Assembly: GCA_026182355.1 (NCBI GenBank)
Contig: JAPFBL010000165.1
Location: 672,001 to 736,000, forward strand
Length of the DNA stretch: 64,000 nucleotides
Source of the DNA: Hermatobates lingyangjiaoensis
Lineage: Eukaryota > Arthropoda > Insecta > Hemiptera > Hermatobatidae
Direction: 5' to 3'
Shown here: positions 24,203 through 36,500 of the stretch, in pieces
How positions within the stretch are numbered: the first letter of the stretch is position 1
How the letters are laid out: every line of letters starts with the position of its first letter
The notes under the pieces: generated by a model
Databases searched by the model: none
Told to the model about the DNA's origin: nothing
What the model saw: the letters and a program-made list of their open reading frames with translations, nothing else
Made by a program: the position numbers and the translations under genes

Positions 24203-24441
24203 TAAGTGGCATCAATTGATGCGAGCTTTCGAGCATAATTATATTAGTAATTATTGTAAATGGTTGATAACATAATTAGTATCCTTAGACGAACATTTCC
24301 TTCTTTAGAGGCTTTGTTTATCAAAGAAAGAAACCCCAGAATTAATCTTCAAGTGAAGGAAATGTTCTTCATTCTAACAAAGAAGGAACATAGAACCTAA
24401 CTGGAAGTGGAACAAGAACGAAAACTAACACCTGTAATCTG

Positions 24442-24508
24442 ATTGGCTAATCAGGTCTGCCTATTGGACCAATCAGAAAAACCCATCCACTAAGGAAGAC
24501 TATATAAG
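24442..24508 (+). promoter_or_regulatory. CCAAT boxes and TATA-like box
   Basis: ATTGG at 24442, an inverted CCAAT pair (ATTGGACCAAT) at 24463-24473, and TATATAAG at 24501-24508. Spacing fits an RNA polymerase II core promoter starting about 30 bp downstream, close to the ribozyme-like motif. In such AT-rich DNA a TATA box alone would mean little; the clustered CCAAT boxes are the stronger part. Confidence 0.4.
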
Positions 24509-24530
24509 CATCCGTCTACAAGCGAAATTT

Positions 24531-24571
24531 TATCTGATGATGACTAAAGTATTTATGTTCGAAAGCTCGTA
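24531..24571 (+). ncRNA. Hammerhead-like ribozyme motif
   Basis: TAT, CTGATGA (24534-24540), extra T, GAC...GTTC stem II with a long loop, GAA (24561-24563), self-complementary AGCT, C (24568), GTA. Stem I pairs over three positions, one of them G-T. Confidence 0.45.
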
Positions 24572-24590
24572 TCAATTGATGCAAAAATTC

Positions 24591-25967
24591 CAAACGCAAT
24601 ATCGAAGCCACTAGCCCAAAAATTGTGATAGCAGAAGCTGCTACTAATTTTAACAATATTTGCTTACACCATTTTTACATTAATGTGTGCATTATTGTAT
24701 CGGTACGTAGTATCAGAAGCAACACTACATTACTATCTACTGATACCTTGTGATATTCAAAGTTATTTGTTACTTTATAATGTTTTTCTGATCAACTTGA
24801 GGCATATACATAGTTTAGATATTTTTATCTATATATATATATTGAAAGTGGAAGAAACTGACCGCATCCCGATTTATCATTTTTTAGTTGTATATCTGTC
24901 ACACGGTCGAGAATTTATTAGTGTTTATATATATATATATATATAAACATTTTTATATTTTTGTATATGTTATATATTTTTACATATATTTTAGAGACGT
25001 CAGTTCTTTATAAAATTAGTTATTAATATAAACTCTATTCTTCAGACATATTTGGTCTAAAACTATAAAAAAAATAAAAATATGCAATTATTTTTATTGT
25101 ACCTGATTTCACAGGCTATAACATTAAACACATTGTATTTTGACAATGGAAAACAAACATGTTGTATAATTAAGATATGTGTTACATACTGGAAGTGGTT
25201 AAAAATCAGACATATTTAGAAATGAGATCAACTTTATGTAGTTTATTTGGTAAGATTTTAGTTTGATGATGTCCATATTGAATGAGTGAAATATAGCGTT
25301 GAATACAATACTTTCATGTTTGAGGAATAAATGCCTTCTTATTACTTAGTTTATAATCCATTAAAAGATTTTGATTGTGATTGATTGTTTTTGATTTTTG
25401 ATCTGCTTTAAGTTGAGTGGGGTAAATATAGGTCGGTGTTTTCAAAGGCTTAATATTTATACTACCTTGATATAGCAAGGTAATGGTTGGTATAGACATA
25501 TACATAAGCAGATCACGTATACCTCACCGGCTATGCATGATAGCAATAGAGTTCTAGAAATGTATTCTCTGTTTTTTTTTTTTTACTAGACACAGAAATC
25601 TTCTTGACGATTGTACCAAGCACTGTCAGCTTCTCTTTATTATTGCAAGTCAGCAAACCAACTCCATTTCCTCTCCATCTCTCAGATTAACTCAATTCCT
25701 GCAAACGACTTCACCCTTTTGCCAATCTTAAACTAATGATTGCAATCAGATAAATTATTTTATTTGATTTGCAACATTTTCAGATATATTTTTATAAGTT
25801 TTGAATCTTTCATTTAATTTTAAATCACATTACCTATATAATAAAAAACATATTTTTAAACATTACATAATGTTTTGAATGATTAATTTTTGCACACAAG
25901 ACAATTGTTCACCTCAAATTCCATGCTGAGTTAGTTGACTTTATATTGACTTTATTATGAGTTATTT
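24591..25967. other. AT-rich stretch without assigned feature
   Basis: A short (AT)n tract lies at 24927-24945. No gene or element recognised. Confidence 0.5.
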
Positions 25968-26076
25968 AACAGTTGTTCTTAAATCATTAGTTGTGCAATC
26001 CGTAATTGTGTGGTATTTACTCATTATGAGGTAAAATGGATAAACCAACAAAAGTCTCCACACAAATGAAGTTTTA

Positions 26077-26115
26077 TTCAACGCGTTTCGAACACTTTGT
26101 GTTCATCATCAGGAA
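26077..26115 (-). ncRNA. Hammerhead-like ribozyme motif
   Basis: Minus strand: TTC, CTGATGA, extra T, perfect 6-bp stem II GAACAC/GTGTTC with an AAA loop, GAA, self-complementary ACGCGT, T, GAA. The best-paired stem II in the window. Confidence 0.65.
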
Positions 26116-26379
26116 GACACTATAATACAAATGATATCTAATTAGTTACAAAAATTAGAGTGAAATAATAAAATTCAATTAAGAGAATTCAAGACATACC
26201 CAAGGATGTGGTACTGGGTTGGTCCAGTGAACACAACTCACAACTCACCAGTGAGTTGTGTTCACTGGACCAACCCGTCAGTACCACATCCTTGGGTATG
26301 TCTTGAATTGTCTTAATTAAATTTTATTATTTCACTCTAATTTTTGTAACTAATTAGATATAATTTGTATTATAGTGTC

Positions 26380-26418
26380 TTCCTGATGATGAACTCAAAG
26401 TGTTCGAAACGCGTTGAA
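26380..26418 (+). ncRNA. Hammerhead-like ribozyme motif
   Basis: TTC (26380-26382), CTGATGA (26383-26389), extra T, GAAC...GTTC, GAA (26406-26408), ACGCGT (26409-26414), T (26415), GAA. Mirror of the motif at 26077 with one loop/stem change (GAACTC instead of GAACAC). Confidence 0.62.
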
Positions 26419-26482
26419 TAAAACTTCATTTGTGTGGAGACTTTTGTTGGTTTATCCATTTTACCTCAGAACAGTTGTTCTT

Positions 26483-27467
26483 GTTTACCCCCACTAAAAG
26501 AGGTCGGTAAGTATCCCAATAACACTTCCTTTTTTTATATAGTATAAGAAATATTGTTAAATAGGTTAGCTTAAGTTTCATGATTAATACTAAAGCATCA
26601 AAGCTTGAATTTTGGTCACATTTTTTGATGTTCTGCACGAATGATGAAAAGTTAAACCTTTGATGATATTGATAGGTAATTGATCAAACAGCTTAAACAA
26701 AGGAAAACTGGTGACTTGATTTTTCTGTATTAAGAAATAATATGGCATGCAAATGAACAAAAGTTACACATTATCTTGTCCATGCAAACTCATAACAGAT
26801 AACTTAATTTTATTCAACAATTGTTATTAATAATCGATCGTGTATAAATTACACGTTAATAAATTCAGGCTGTCATCATGCTTTGTTATTGGAAAAAGTT
26901 GAACTACAATAACATACTAATATATTTTGAAATATTCTTCTTCATTCCAATATCTTAGATAATTAATTTGTCCCAATTAATTAACTTAACATGAATAATT
27001 GACATTTACAAAGTCTCATTAACAGAAAAAATAGATAGTACGTTCTCAAAAATGGCTTTGATATAGAATCAGTTTCGTCAAGAAATATAATAGTTTTTAG
27101 TTTTTAAGCAGTTTAGTAGTATATAGGTTTATATATTGGGGTGAATTATTTATTCTAAAACTTCTAGAGTAGAACTTATGTAAGTAATAATATGTTATTT
27201 GTCATACACAATGTGTCACAAACGGAAGATAATGCTTCAGGTAATAGTATTAGAATTTACTAATTTATAAGAAACAAACTTTATAAAGAATTCGGTATAA
27301 TGTGCTCTCAATGTAGTTTTTAAAAGGGTATTCAACTCATATGACTAGTTAGTCATTGTGAGGAAAAGAGATGGAAATGAACAAGATAGTTGTTTGTCAA
27401 CAAGATAGATGAATATCAAACTTGAATAATCAGATAATAAATCAGAAGGTCACTAACAGACATTTTA
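26483..27467. other. AT-rich stretch without assigned feature
   Basis: No gene or repeat recognised before the tandem array. Confidence 0.5.
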
Positions 27468-29457
27468 AAAAAGTGACTGATTAAGGAGAAGGTGAGAGCT
27501 GGTATGCTAAAAGAAAACCAACAAGATTCAGATGAAGATTCAAACAACGAACTTGACTGAATAGATTGAGTTAAAAAGTGACTGATTAAGGAGAAGGTGA
27601 GAGCTGGTATGCTAAAAGAAAACCAACAAGATTCAGATAAAGATTCAAACAACGAACTTGACTGAATAGATTGAGTTAAAAAGTGACTGATTAAGGAGAA
27701 GGTGAGAGCTGGTATGCTAAAAGAAAACCAACAAGATTCAGATGAAGATTCAAACAACGAACTTGACTGAATAGATTGAGTTAAAAAGTGACTGATTAAG
27801 GAGAAGGTGAGAGCTGGTATGCTAAAAGAAAACCAACAAGATTCAGATGAAGATTCAAACAACGAACTTGACTGAATAGATTGAGTTAAAAAGTGACTGA
27901 TTAAGGAGAAGGTGAGAGCTGGTATGCTAAAAGAAAACCAACAAGATTCAGATGAAGATTCAAACAACGAACTTGACTGAATAGATTGAGTTAAAAAGTG
28001 ACTGATTAAGGAGAAGGTGAGAGCTGGTATGCTAAAAGAAAACCAACAAGATTCAGATGAAGATTCAAACAACGAACTTGACTGAATAGATTGAGTTAAA
28101 AAGTGACTGATTAAGGAGAAGGTGAGAGCTGGTATGCTAAAAGAAAACCAACAAGATTCAGATGAAGATTCAAACAACGAACTTGACTGAATAGATTGAG
28201 TTAAAAAGTGACTGATTAAGGAGAAGGTGAGAGCTGGTATGCTAAAAGAAAACCAACAAGATTCAGATAAAGATTCAAACAACGAACTTGACTGAATAGA
28301 TTGAGTTAAAAAGTGACTGATTAAGGAGAAGGTGAGAGCTGGTATGCTAAAAGAAAACCAACAAGATTCAGATGAAGATTCAAACAACGAACTTGACTGA
28401 ATAGATTGAGTTAAAAAGTGACTGATTAAGGAGAAGGTGAGAGCTGGTATGCTAAAAGAAAACCAACAAGATTCAGATGAAGATTCAAACAACGAACTTG
28501 ACTGAATAGATTGAGTTAAAAAGTGACTGATTAAGGAGAAGGTGAGAGCTGGTATGCTAAAAGAAAACCAACAAGATTCAGATGAAGATTCAAACAACGA
28601 ACTTGACTGAATAGATTGAGTTAAAAAGTGACTGATTAAGGAGAAGGTGAGAGCTGGTATGCTAAAAGAAAACCAACAAGATTCAGATGAAGATTCAAAC
28701 AACGAACTTGACTGAATAGATTGAGTTAAAAAGTGACTGATTAAGGAGAAGGTGAGAGCTGGTATGCTAAAAGAAAACCAACAAGATTCAGATGAAGATT
28801 CAAACAACGAACTTGACTGAATAGATTGAGTTAAAAAGTGACTGATTAAGGAGAAGGTGAGAGCTGGTATGCTAAAAGAAAACCAACAAGATTCAGATGA
28901 AGATTCAAACAACGAACTTGACTGAATAGATTGAGTTAAAAAGTGACTGATTAAGGAGAAGGTGAGAGCTGGTATGCTAAAAGAAAACCAACAAGATTCA
29001 GATGAAGATTCAAACAACGAACTTGACTGAATAGATTGAGTTAAAAAGTGACTGATTAAGGAGAAGGTGAGAGCTGGTATGCTAAAAGAAAACCAACAAG
29101 ATTCAGATGAAGATTCAAACAACGAACTTGACTGAATAGATTGAGTTAAAAAGTGACTGATTAAGGAGAAGGTGAGAGCTGGTATGCTAAAAGAAAACCA
29201 ACAAGATTCAGATGAAGATTCAAACAACGAACTTGACTGAATAGATTGAGTTAAAAAGTGACTGATTAAGGAGAAGGTGAGAGCTGGTATGCTAAAAGAA
29301 AACCAACAAGATTCAGATGAAGATTCAAACAACGAACTTGACTGAATAGATTGAGTTAAAAAGTGACTGATTAAGGAGAAGGTGAGAGCTGGTATGCTAA
29401 AAGAAAACCAACAAGATTCAGATGAAGATTCAAACAACGAACTTGACTGAATAGATT
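27468..29457. repeat. 105-bp tandem array, about 19 units
   Basis: Unit period is exactly 105 bp (e.g. TTAAAAAGTGACTGATTAAG at 27571, 27676, and onward). Units are almost identical; the one recurrent variant is GATAAAGATTC instead of GATGAAGATTC in two units. Because 105 is a multiple of three and one minus frame lacks stops, a 673-codon frame spans the array (27416-29437). I read this as a by-product of period and not a gene: no start context, no known domain, and its non-repeat end is only ~16 codons. A plus frame in each unit, ending at a TGA, gives an acidic peptide ...KENQQDSDEDSNNELD. Confidence 0.95.
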
Positions 29458-31221
29458 AAATTAAAAAAGTTCCAGGAAGAATAACCGTTAATAAGGTGCA
29501 AAGCGAGAAATTGTGAAGAACCAGGAGTAAAATAAAAAAAAAATCCGAAGTAAGAAATCTTAAATAGTTTGAGAGTGTGCAGCTCATTGAGACGAAGGAA
29601 TGTGTGTGTTGAGTTCAAGGAACACAACGGAAGTTAAAAGTCTTCAATTGCCCCACTCGTATATTACTCAGACCACTTCGGCAAGCAGTTTTTATTATGC
29701 ATCTATGTCCAAACAACTAAAATAATGAAAACAATTAAAGAAAGAAGCTTTTACACTGTCAATTAAAACAAACGGAAGTAAAATTGATTAAGTTTCCAAA
29801 CAAATTACTAAGTATAACTTCTGCATTAAAAGTCGCAATGCGAATTAAATTTAAATTTTTTTATTAGATTTTTCTGTTTATTAGAACAATTACCTTCAAT
29901 CATACTTTTAATTGATATAGTTTCTTATTAAATTTAAAAATAAAAAGTATAGAATAGTCTAAATTCAACTGTACTACAATAACATAATTTCAAACACTGT
30001 AACAATAAATTGGATATTTATTTTTTAATGTAACTCTTGTGTAGGAAATTGATCAAACTCTGTTTAATAATTTAATATGTCTTTATAATAATTTAAAGTT
30101 GCCATATTCATTTTATTAATAATAAAATAACTGCGAGTATAAATGTTGTTCCAAAAAAATATGACATTCTCTTCTAACAGATGTAACTAATAGTGTAAAT
30201 AATAGATGTAACTATTAAATAATAGTTCTCATCCTAAATTGTTAAATTCAGTAAACTTTCAAAGTAGAACAATGTCTAGTTCGAAATATTAAGTTATTTG
30301 AATTACAGATGAAATAGTTTTGAATTGGTAGTTGTTTTACCAATTTGTCCGAAGAATTACTTTATTAATGTTCCAGTACTACTCAGAAAAAAAGAGGTTC
30401 TTAGAAATAACATGAAACCTATGTCTGACATTAAAATTTGTTAAAGGATGAGACATGTAGATTGATTACAGTACTCTCATTAGACAGTCTCTCATTATGA
30501 CACTGGTGTGGGATACTACACTACTTTCATTTACATGATTACAAAATAGCTGTTCCTCTGCTTCTGATATGTCAATAAAAATTAATAACACTAATAGTAA
30601 TTAATATTAGAAGCTAATTTTTTTTAAAATACTGGCGTATATATTTAGTGAGTTCCGCATTGTAAAGTGTCTAAACTAAATTTATAGTATATCTATCTTT
30701 ACTAGTATTAACTTATAAAAAAAAATATTTACTCTGAAATATAAAAGGCTACCAATGAATTTATAATTGCATATATGAAATGAAAAAAAATAATTTGTAA
30801 GGATTGTTATAATTTAACTTTATTTCTAATTAACTTAGTTTTACTTAAGTTTATATTGATTAAGTTTATATTAAGTCTTATATTGAAGGCAGTATAAGAT
30901 TACTTATGGGTACCTAAAGTATTAATTCTTATACTAAATGAGAAATCGAGTGAGCAAAATTAAGATTTTGAGTTGATGGATTAATAATGGATAAAGGGCA
31001 TTATAGATAATCAGTTATACGGTCTAAAATAATATATAGTATTTAAGTTATACAATTTCCCGTATTCTAAACAAATATATAATTTTATTTTAAATGTTTA
31101 TACTATTCTACATTTTTTTGTTAATTTCACTGTTTACACTATTCTTTGTTATTAATGCCTTAAAAAATGAATTATTTCAATTACTTCCATTGAACTGAGA
31201 CAAAAAGAAAATTGAAAGAAC
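29458..31221. other. AT-rich stretch without assigned feature
   Basis: No gene, RNA or element recognised. Confidence 0.5.
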
Positions 31222-31231
31222 TTGAAATAGT

Positions 31232-31415
31232 TCTAACGTAGTGCAATCACTTATTATGTGGTATTTACTCATTATAGGGTAAAAAGCTAATAAAATGGTC
31301 TCCACATATAAAAATGTAATGGTATAAACAACGTTTTGAAGATGTAGTGTTCGAAATTCGTTGTTTATACCATTAAATTTTTATATGTGGAGATCATTAG
31401 CTTTTTACCCTATAA
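31232..31415. mobile_element. Foldback element 7, short sibling of element 6
   Basis: 184 bp flanked by TTGAAATAGT at 31222-31231 and 31416-31425. It begins with TGTGGTATTTACTCATTAT, as element 6 does, and has ~60-bp inverted arms (GGGTAAAAAGCTAAT...; ATTAGCTTTTTACCC). The centre (GTGTTCGAAATTCGTTG, near 31348) looks like the remains of the hammerhead region of element 6, but the CTGATGA box is gone. Confidence 0.75.
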
Positions 31416-31425
31416 TTGAAATAGT

Positions 31426-33010
31426 AGTTACCCAATGAATACAATAGCTGGCTTTCATAATGCTATAATACAGTTTTACACAATCAAGAGAATTTTTTTG
31501 ATGTGTCACTGAAATAACTGCAATACTGAATAAACAATTTCAATGCATTAGATAATCTAAATAGTTAATATGAGTTACTTCAAACTAGCATAAAAGAAGA
31601 AGAAAACAAGCTATGAGATACCAAGTAATATGCATATACATTATTCTCAGTAAATACTATCTGCATAGTTTTATCACAAATAAAACTAATTTCTAATGTT
31701 TATGATTATAAGTTGCAAACCTTTCATATCATCTTGAAATAAATTGTAACTCTACGTGCCATACTCAATATTACAGCTCTATTCATAATAACAATAAATA
31801 TAAAACAGATGCCTTAGACGTTTCAATTACTTCAATGTCATAATTTATATGTGTCCTTCAGGATGTTCAGACGCGTTGCATCCCTTCTTGTTTATCAAAA
31901 GAAAAGATTACCAGCACGTCAACTTTCTACAAACCACGCCATACCAACATCTTTGGAATCCTTCTAATATGGAACACTTTGATACCAGAATTAAATATTG
32001 TTTCTTCAGCTTCCTCTCTGAACAACACAATGTTTTTAGTATAATTGATGTTCCATTTAATTTATCTTAAAGGCATTTGCACATCTGCATTCATCTAAAG
32101 AGTCTGTATTAATTTATGAAATACAATTTCCCTAAATGATAGTTTTGATGGACCAAACCACTCTATAGGTGTAAATCAGTGATTTCACTGGGCTAGCATA
32201 AACTAAGGCTGAGACAGCCATATTCATTTTTCTGACATTTTTAGTCGTCCTGAAAGGGGTTTGTCCATTACACATCCAGTGTATTCGAAATTCATGAAAG
32301 TGTTTCAAACAGCAGTAAAACAAATAGATTAAAAATAAGGATGTCCAAGATTAAATTCTTGCAAGTTTTGCTATGAGACCATTCTTCACATCCCTTAAAA
32401 GTACTAAATGGATTAATTGTTCCTTAGACTATAGATCATCATTAAGAGGGAAAAAAATAACATAAATCTCTGTGCGTAACAAGATTTTATAACAATTCTG
32501 TATTTTTCTCACTTCTTTAAGATTCAACGTAATTTTTCTTAAAATTAAGGTATTCTGTGACACAAAAGTTCCATTTATAATTATATATTTGATGCAAAGT
32601 TCTTTGTCATTATTGAAGACGTTTCTTTGTCCAACTCTATAGTTATGCAGTTTACAAATCATTACTCAAGGAATCAAAATCTAGTTCGTTTGTGATTTGG
32701 TCACCAATTAACCAAGCATAAACATTTCCAGGGTCACTGAAGCCATGTGGTCTGCTTTACGTTACCCTTCACGTCCAATGATGGCTAGGTCTGGTGATCT
32801 ACGATCTTTAGCATATAAAGAGATTTTCGTTGCTACACCTATTGTTGAACAAATTATAACTCCGTTAGTAATCAAAAATTTGTATTAAAAGTTGCCCAAC
32901 AAAATTGAACTGTCTAGATTATAACATTCTTTAAATATATTATTGAATCGTTGAATTCTTTAATACCTAATAAAGCCAACTGAAACTGTTTAACAACTTT
33001 ACTATTAACT
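31426..33010. other. AT-rich stretch without assigned feature
   Basis: No recognisable gene. Around 32690-32800 the composition is less AT-rich (CCAGGGTCACTGAAGCCATG), but no frame or family could be assigned. Confidence 0.45.
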
Positions 33011-33578
33011 AATTCACATAAGGGGTTATTGAGGATTTTGGTCATAAAACATACAACTCCTGATCATCAGCCGAAGTTTCGCCAAAAGTTGTTTGGCATT
33101 TTCAAGGCTAAAAAACAATTTATTAAACGACATAAGTAAAGCAAGATAAATACATCATCGGACACCATCCAACAGAAAACAAACGACACAAACAACAATT
33201 ATAGTACCCAGAGAACCACAAAAGTATCATAAAATACCTAGTATTATTATGATTATTATAATTATTATTTGCGTATTATTAATTATTCAGAACACCAAAA
33301 AACCACATTTTCAAAACAGCAAAAACCACAACAGACAGTAATAAACACAGCAAATTACAAAACAATTGTGTCGTTTGTTTTCTGTTGGATGGTGTCCGAT
33401 GATGTATTTATCTTGCTTTACTTCTGTCGTTTAATAAATTGTTTTTTAGCCTTGAAAATGGCAAACAACTTTTGGCGAAACGTCGGCTGATAATCAGGAG
33501 TTGTATGTTTTAGGACCAAAATCCTCAATAACCCCTTATGTGAATTTGAAATATCAGTATTCGAGAAACTATATCAAT
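33011..33578. mobile_element. Foldback element 8
   Basis: Arms 33011-33203 and 33362-33546 are inverse copies around a ~160-bp A-rich loop. An asymmetric tail (ATATCAGTATTCGAGAAAC, 33550-33569) is found inverted at the left of the element at 58566, so both belong to one family. The plus strand at 33448-33488 keeps the hammerhead-like layout: AGCC, TTGAAAA, T, a GCAAA/TTTGGC-type stem II, GAA, ACGT, C, GGCT. The core box is TTGAAAA. Confidence 0.75.
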
Positions 33579-36500
33579 TTTACTTTTAACTTTTCCGTAA
33601 AATTCATCCATATTAAGTTATTAAAACAAATTATTTTATAGGTCTTTTAAATTTATTCACTTTTTTTTTAAAGAAAAGTATATTGGAATAAATTATTTAG
33701 TGTAAGTGTATGTACAAGAGGAGCATTTAAATCTATAAATATTTTATTTCATATTCAGTTAAAGTATTTTCTGAATAGTCAAAGTACTGCATTTAAATTA
33801 CATATTTCAAAAAAGGATTATGAATTTGTTTGTCATTTTTGATAAATATACCAAGAAAACATAAAACATTATTTAAAAATAAATATTTTTTTGTATATGA
33901 ACAATGCAAGGATGCAATGAAGTATATTAAACATAATTTTTTGGAACTATAACGTGAAATATCTCACAGATTTATGATGTTTTGGTAATGAAGAAACAAA
34001 AAACGTAAAGTATTTCAATGTAGTTATAAAAGTTTGTTTTTAATAAAGTTTGTTTAAAATATAATTGTTCAGTTTGAATAGCCACGTTACATGCATAACT
34101 AATACAAATCAAGACGCCAATTTTAAATAAACATGACTCAAATACAGAACATCTAAACTCAATTAACTCAAAAAAACCTGAGTAAATACTTTTTCAATTA
34201 GCAATTACATTTCTATAGTAAAAAGGTAACACCTTCAATGATTATGCAGTACGTTTAATGTTTTTTTTTTGTTTATTTATCATAGACTAAAATTGAAATT
34301 ATGCTGGTCATTAACATTATATTCTTCCTGTACATTTGGTCAAATGGTTATGTTTCTCATATAAAAACAAAGTTTTTGAGATCCTCTTATTAAAATTGGA
34401 TATTATTTGTTCATTTCAACGGTATTATGTAACACATTTATAAACAATTAAGTTTCATATTTTTAACGTCAAACATTTATTTTAAGATTTCAAGAAAATT
34501 GATAAAATTTTTAGTCAACCTCTGAGCATTTTTGAATCAGAAATGGAACTATGTTTCCTGACTGTAATAATTCTTTTGTTATTGGGATGTAGTAGCTATT
34601 TAGTAATTGACAGCTATTTCTATTCTAAGTGATCAGTCTTGCGGGAAGGTTGTGTGAAGGTTAAAATTAAGTAAGAAGAAAAGTGACCACAAGCCAATTG
34701 GAAACAAGCGATTGGAGAAAGAGAATTGACCACGAGGTATTCGATGGAGTAAGAACGACATTGGTGTCCAGTGGACCACAAAACCATGCATTGCTTGCAT
34801 CAACTAGGCCTGAAACTAAAACGGCTGGAAAGAAAAAGGAAGAATCTAAAGGTAGAAATCTAAAATGTGCAAATATGATGAAACAAAGGAAAAAATAGTC
34901 TTATACATAACAAAAAAATACCCTGTTTTACAAAAAGATTGGCGCATTCAATTATATTTATATTCTTGTTCAATATTTATTATTACATTGAGTTTTAATT
35001 GAGTCACGTTCAAAAAAAAAACCAAGCTAAATAATGGATTACAGTTAAATATTACTATCTACACAATTAGCTCAATAAAATTTCTATCCAAAAATAACTA
35101 AGTAATAATAGGGAATAAATAAAGAACTAAAAAAAAAAGATATTTCTGCAATGTTTCTATTCAAAGAAATATGTTTATATGGGTTCAGGTCAACATAATT
35201 AACTTTTGTGTTAATTATGTAGAAAATTTCTGCAAAAAAATGTAAATAATATAAGGAATCTTACAAGCGTACGTTTTCAAAATGGATGATTTTAAAGATA
35301 AATTAGGTTTTAATTAAAACAATTGAAGCATAATTATAATTAACAAAACCGACTGATTCTAAATTGTTAGGTTTATTTTTCAAATTGTTGAAAATAACCT
35401 TATCCAGGAGATTAACAATGCACCTGGCAACAGGTGCACCTAAGGAACACCCTAAAAAGGTCCATGGCGTAGACTTAAGCCGATAAATGTTAGCTAGTAA
35501 TTGTGAAATAATGAATAGAGAAAATGAAGTCGGTCGTTTGCAAATAATAGAAGCACTCCAGATATTAGAAAAGAAACCAAGTATAAATGGACAGATTTAA
35601 AGTTTCAATAGAATTTTAAAGCTACATGGAGAGTAATCGGTGAGTAGGAATGCTCAAGATAATTAATATTAAGCTTAGCATTAGGGACAAATGTCTATGG
35701 ACTTGTCTAAACTGTAACCTTCAAGTTAGCATTGCCTTACCGTAACCTCCCTTATTTATATATCATGCATGTCAACTGCGTTATTGTTTTGTGTAAAGTA
35801 TTTATACTTCGTTATTATATAGTTATATATATATTTAAATTTTTAGCGTCAGCAAGTAAATTTAAAAACACCCTGAAAAACTTACTAAATATTATATATA
35901 TTGAAATGTTAATATGGATTGTAATTAATAATACCATTATATAATTATTCAAATATTAATTATTAATATTTATTTTTTAATGGTATAAAATGTCAATTTT
36001 TATTGTTGAATAGAGATAAATGTAGTTTGCTTCTACAAAGAATTTTTTTTATTTGAGGTAAAGAACAAGACAGTATTAGAATAATTTCAATAGGAAATTG
36101 AATTGTAAGTCAAAGGAAGGAAATTGATAGAAATATAATTATAAGTTGAGCTAGACGGAGGATGAGGATTTGGTTGAGTACGTGACAGGATGAAGTAATT
36201 TGTCTCTAAGATCATGACAATGAAAGAAATTGTGGGAGATGCATTGTGAGAGAAAGTGATGGAATGATGAAGGGGTAGTCGCTAAGGGGATGTAAGGCAA
36301 AAGGTCTATATCTCTAGGGGGAGGTCTTAAGGAAGCTGTTTAGATGAGCAGATCTATCCTAGTATCTCACGATATTCCATATCAACGTCTTTCATCTTCT
36401 CACACAAATATATGGGATAAAACTTTTGATTGAATTTCTCAACTTACTTATTTCTCATTTGCGAAATAATTGGAATGTGTAATTCAAAATCACTTCAAAC

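Larger units (their letters stand above)
24203..24590 (+). mobile_element. PLE-like terminus with promoter-like boxes
   Basis: Inverted edges GCATCAATTGATGC (near 24211) and ATCAATTGATGC (near 24573) enclose a ~390-bp unit. GAAAGCT lies inside the right edge and its inverse AGCTTTC inside the left, as expected for two inverted hammerhead 3' halves. The interior has ATTGG (24442-24446), CTATTGGACCAAT (24461-24473) and a TATA-like TATATAAG (24501-24508), followed about 25 bp later by the hammerhead-like motif. This order fits a PLE terminal repeat carrying its own promoter. No coding region is attached. Confidence 0.55.
25981..26469. mobile_element. Foldback element 6 with 13-bp target duplication
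   Basis: 489 bp. Arms of ~200 bp (about 26030-26240 and 26255-26465) are nearly identical in inverse. AACAGTTGTTCTT flanks it at 25968-25980 and 26470-26482. The left side has ~45 extra bp (TGTGGTATTTACTCATTAT) also found at the left of the foldback at 31232. Each arm has a hammerhead-like motif with a full core. The flanking duplication shows that the palindrome entered the genome as one unit, not by later inversion. Confidence 0.85.

Noticed and set aside
27416..29437. A 673-codon minus-strand frame as a repeat protein gene
   Set aside because: It is fully explained by a 105-bp tandem period without a stop in one frame; no promoter, start context, non-repeat domain or known family.
34683..34898. 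A 71-codon lysine-rich frame as a small gene
   Set aside because: No domain, no splice or promoter context; frames of this size are expected by chance.
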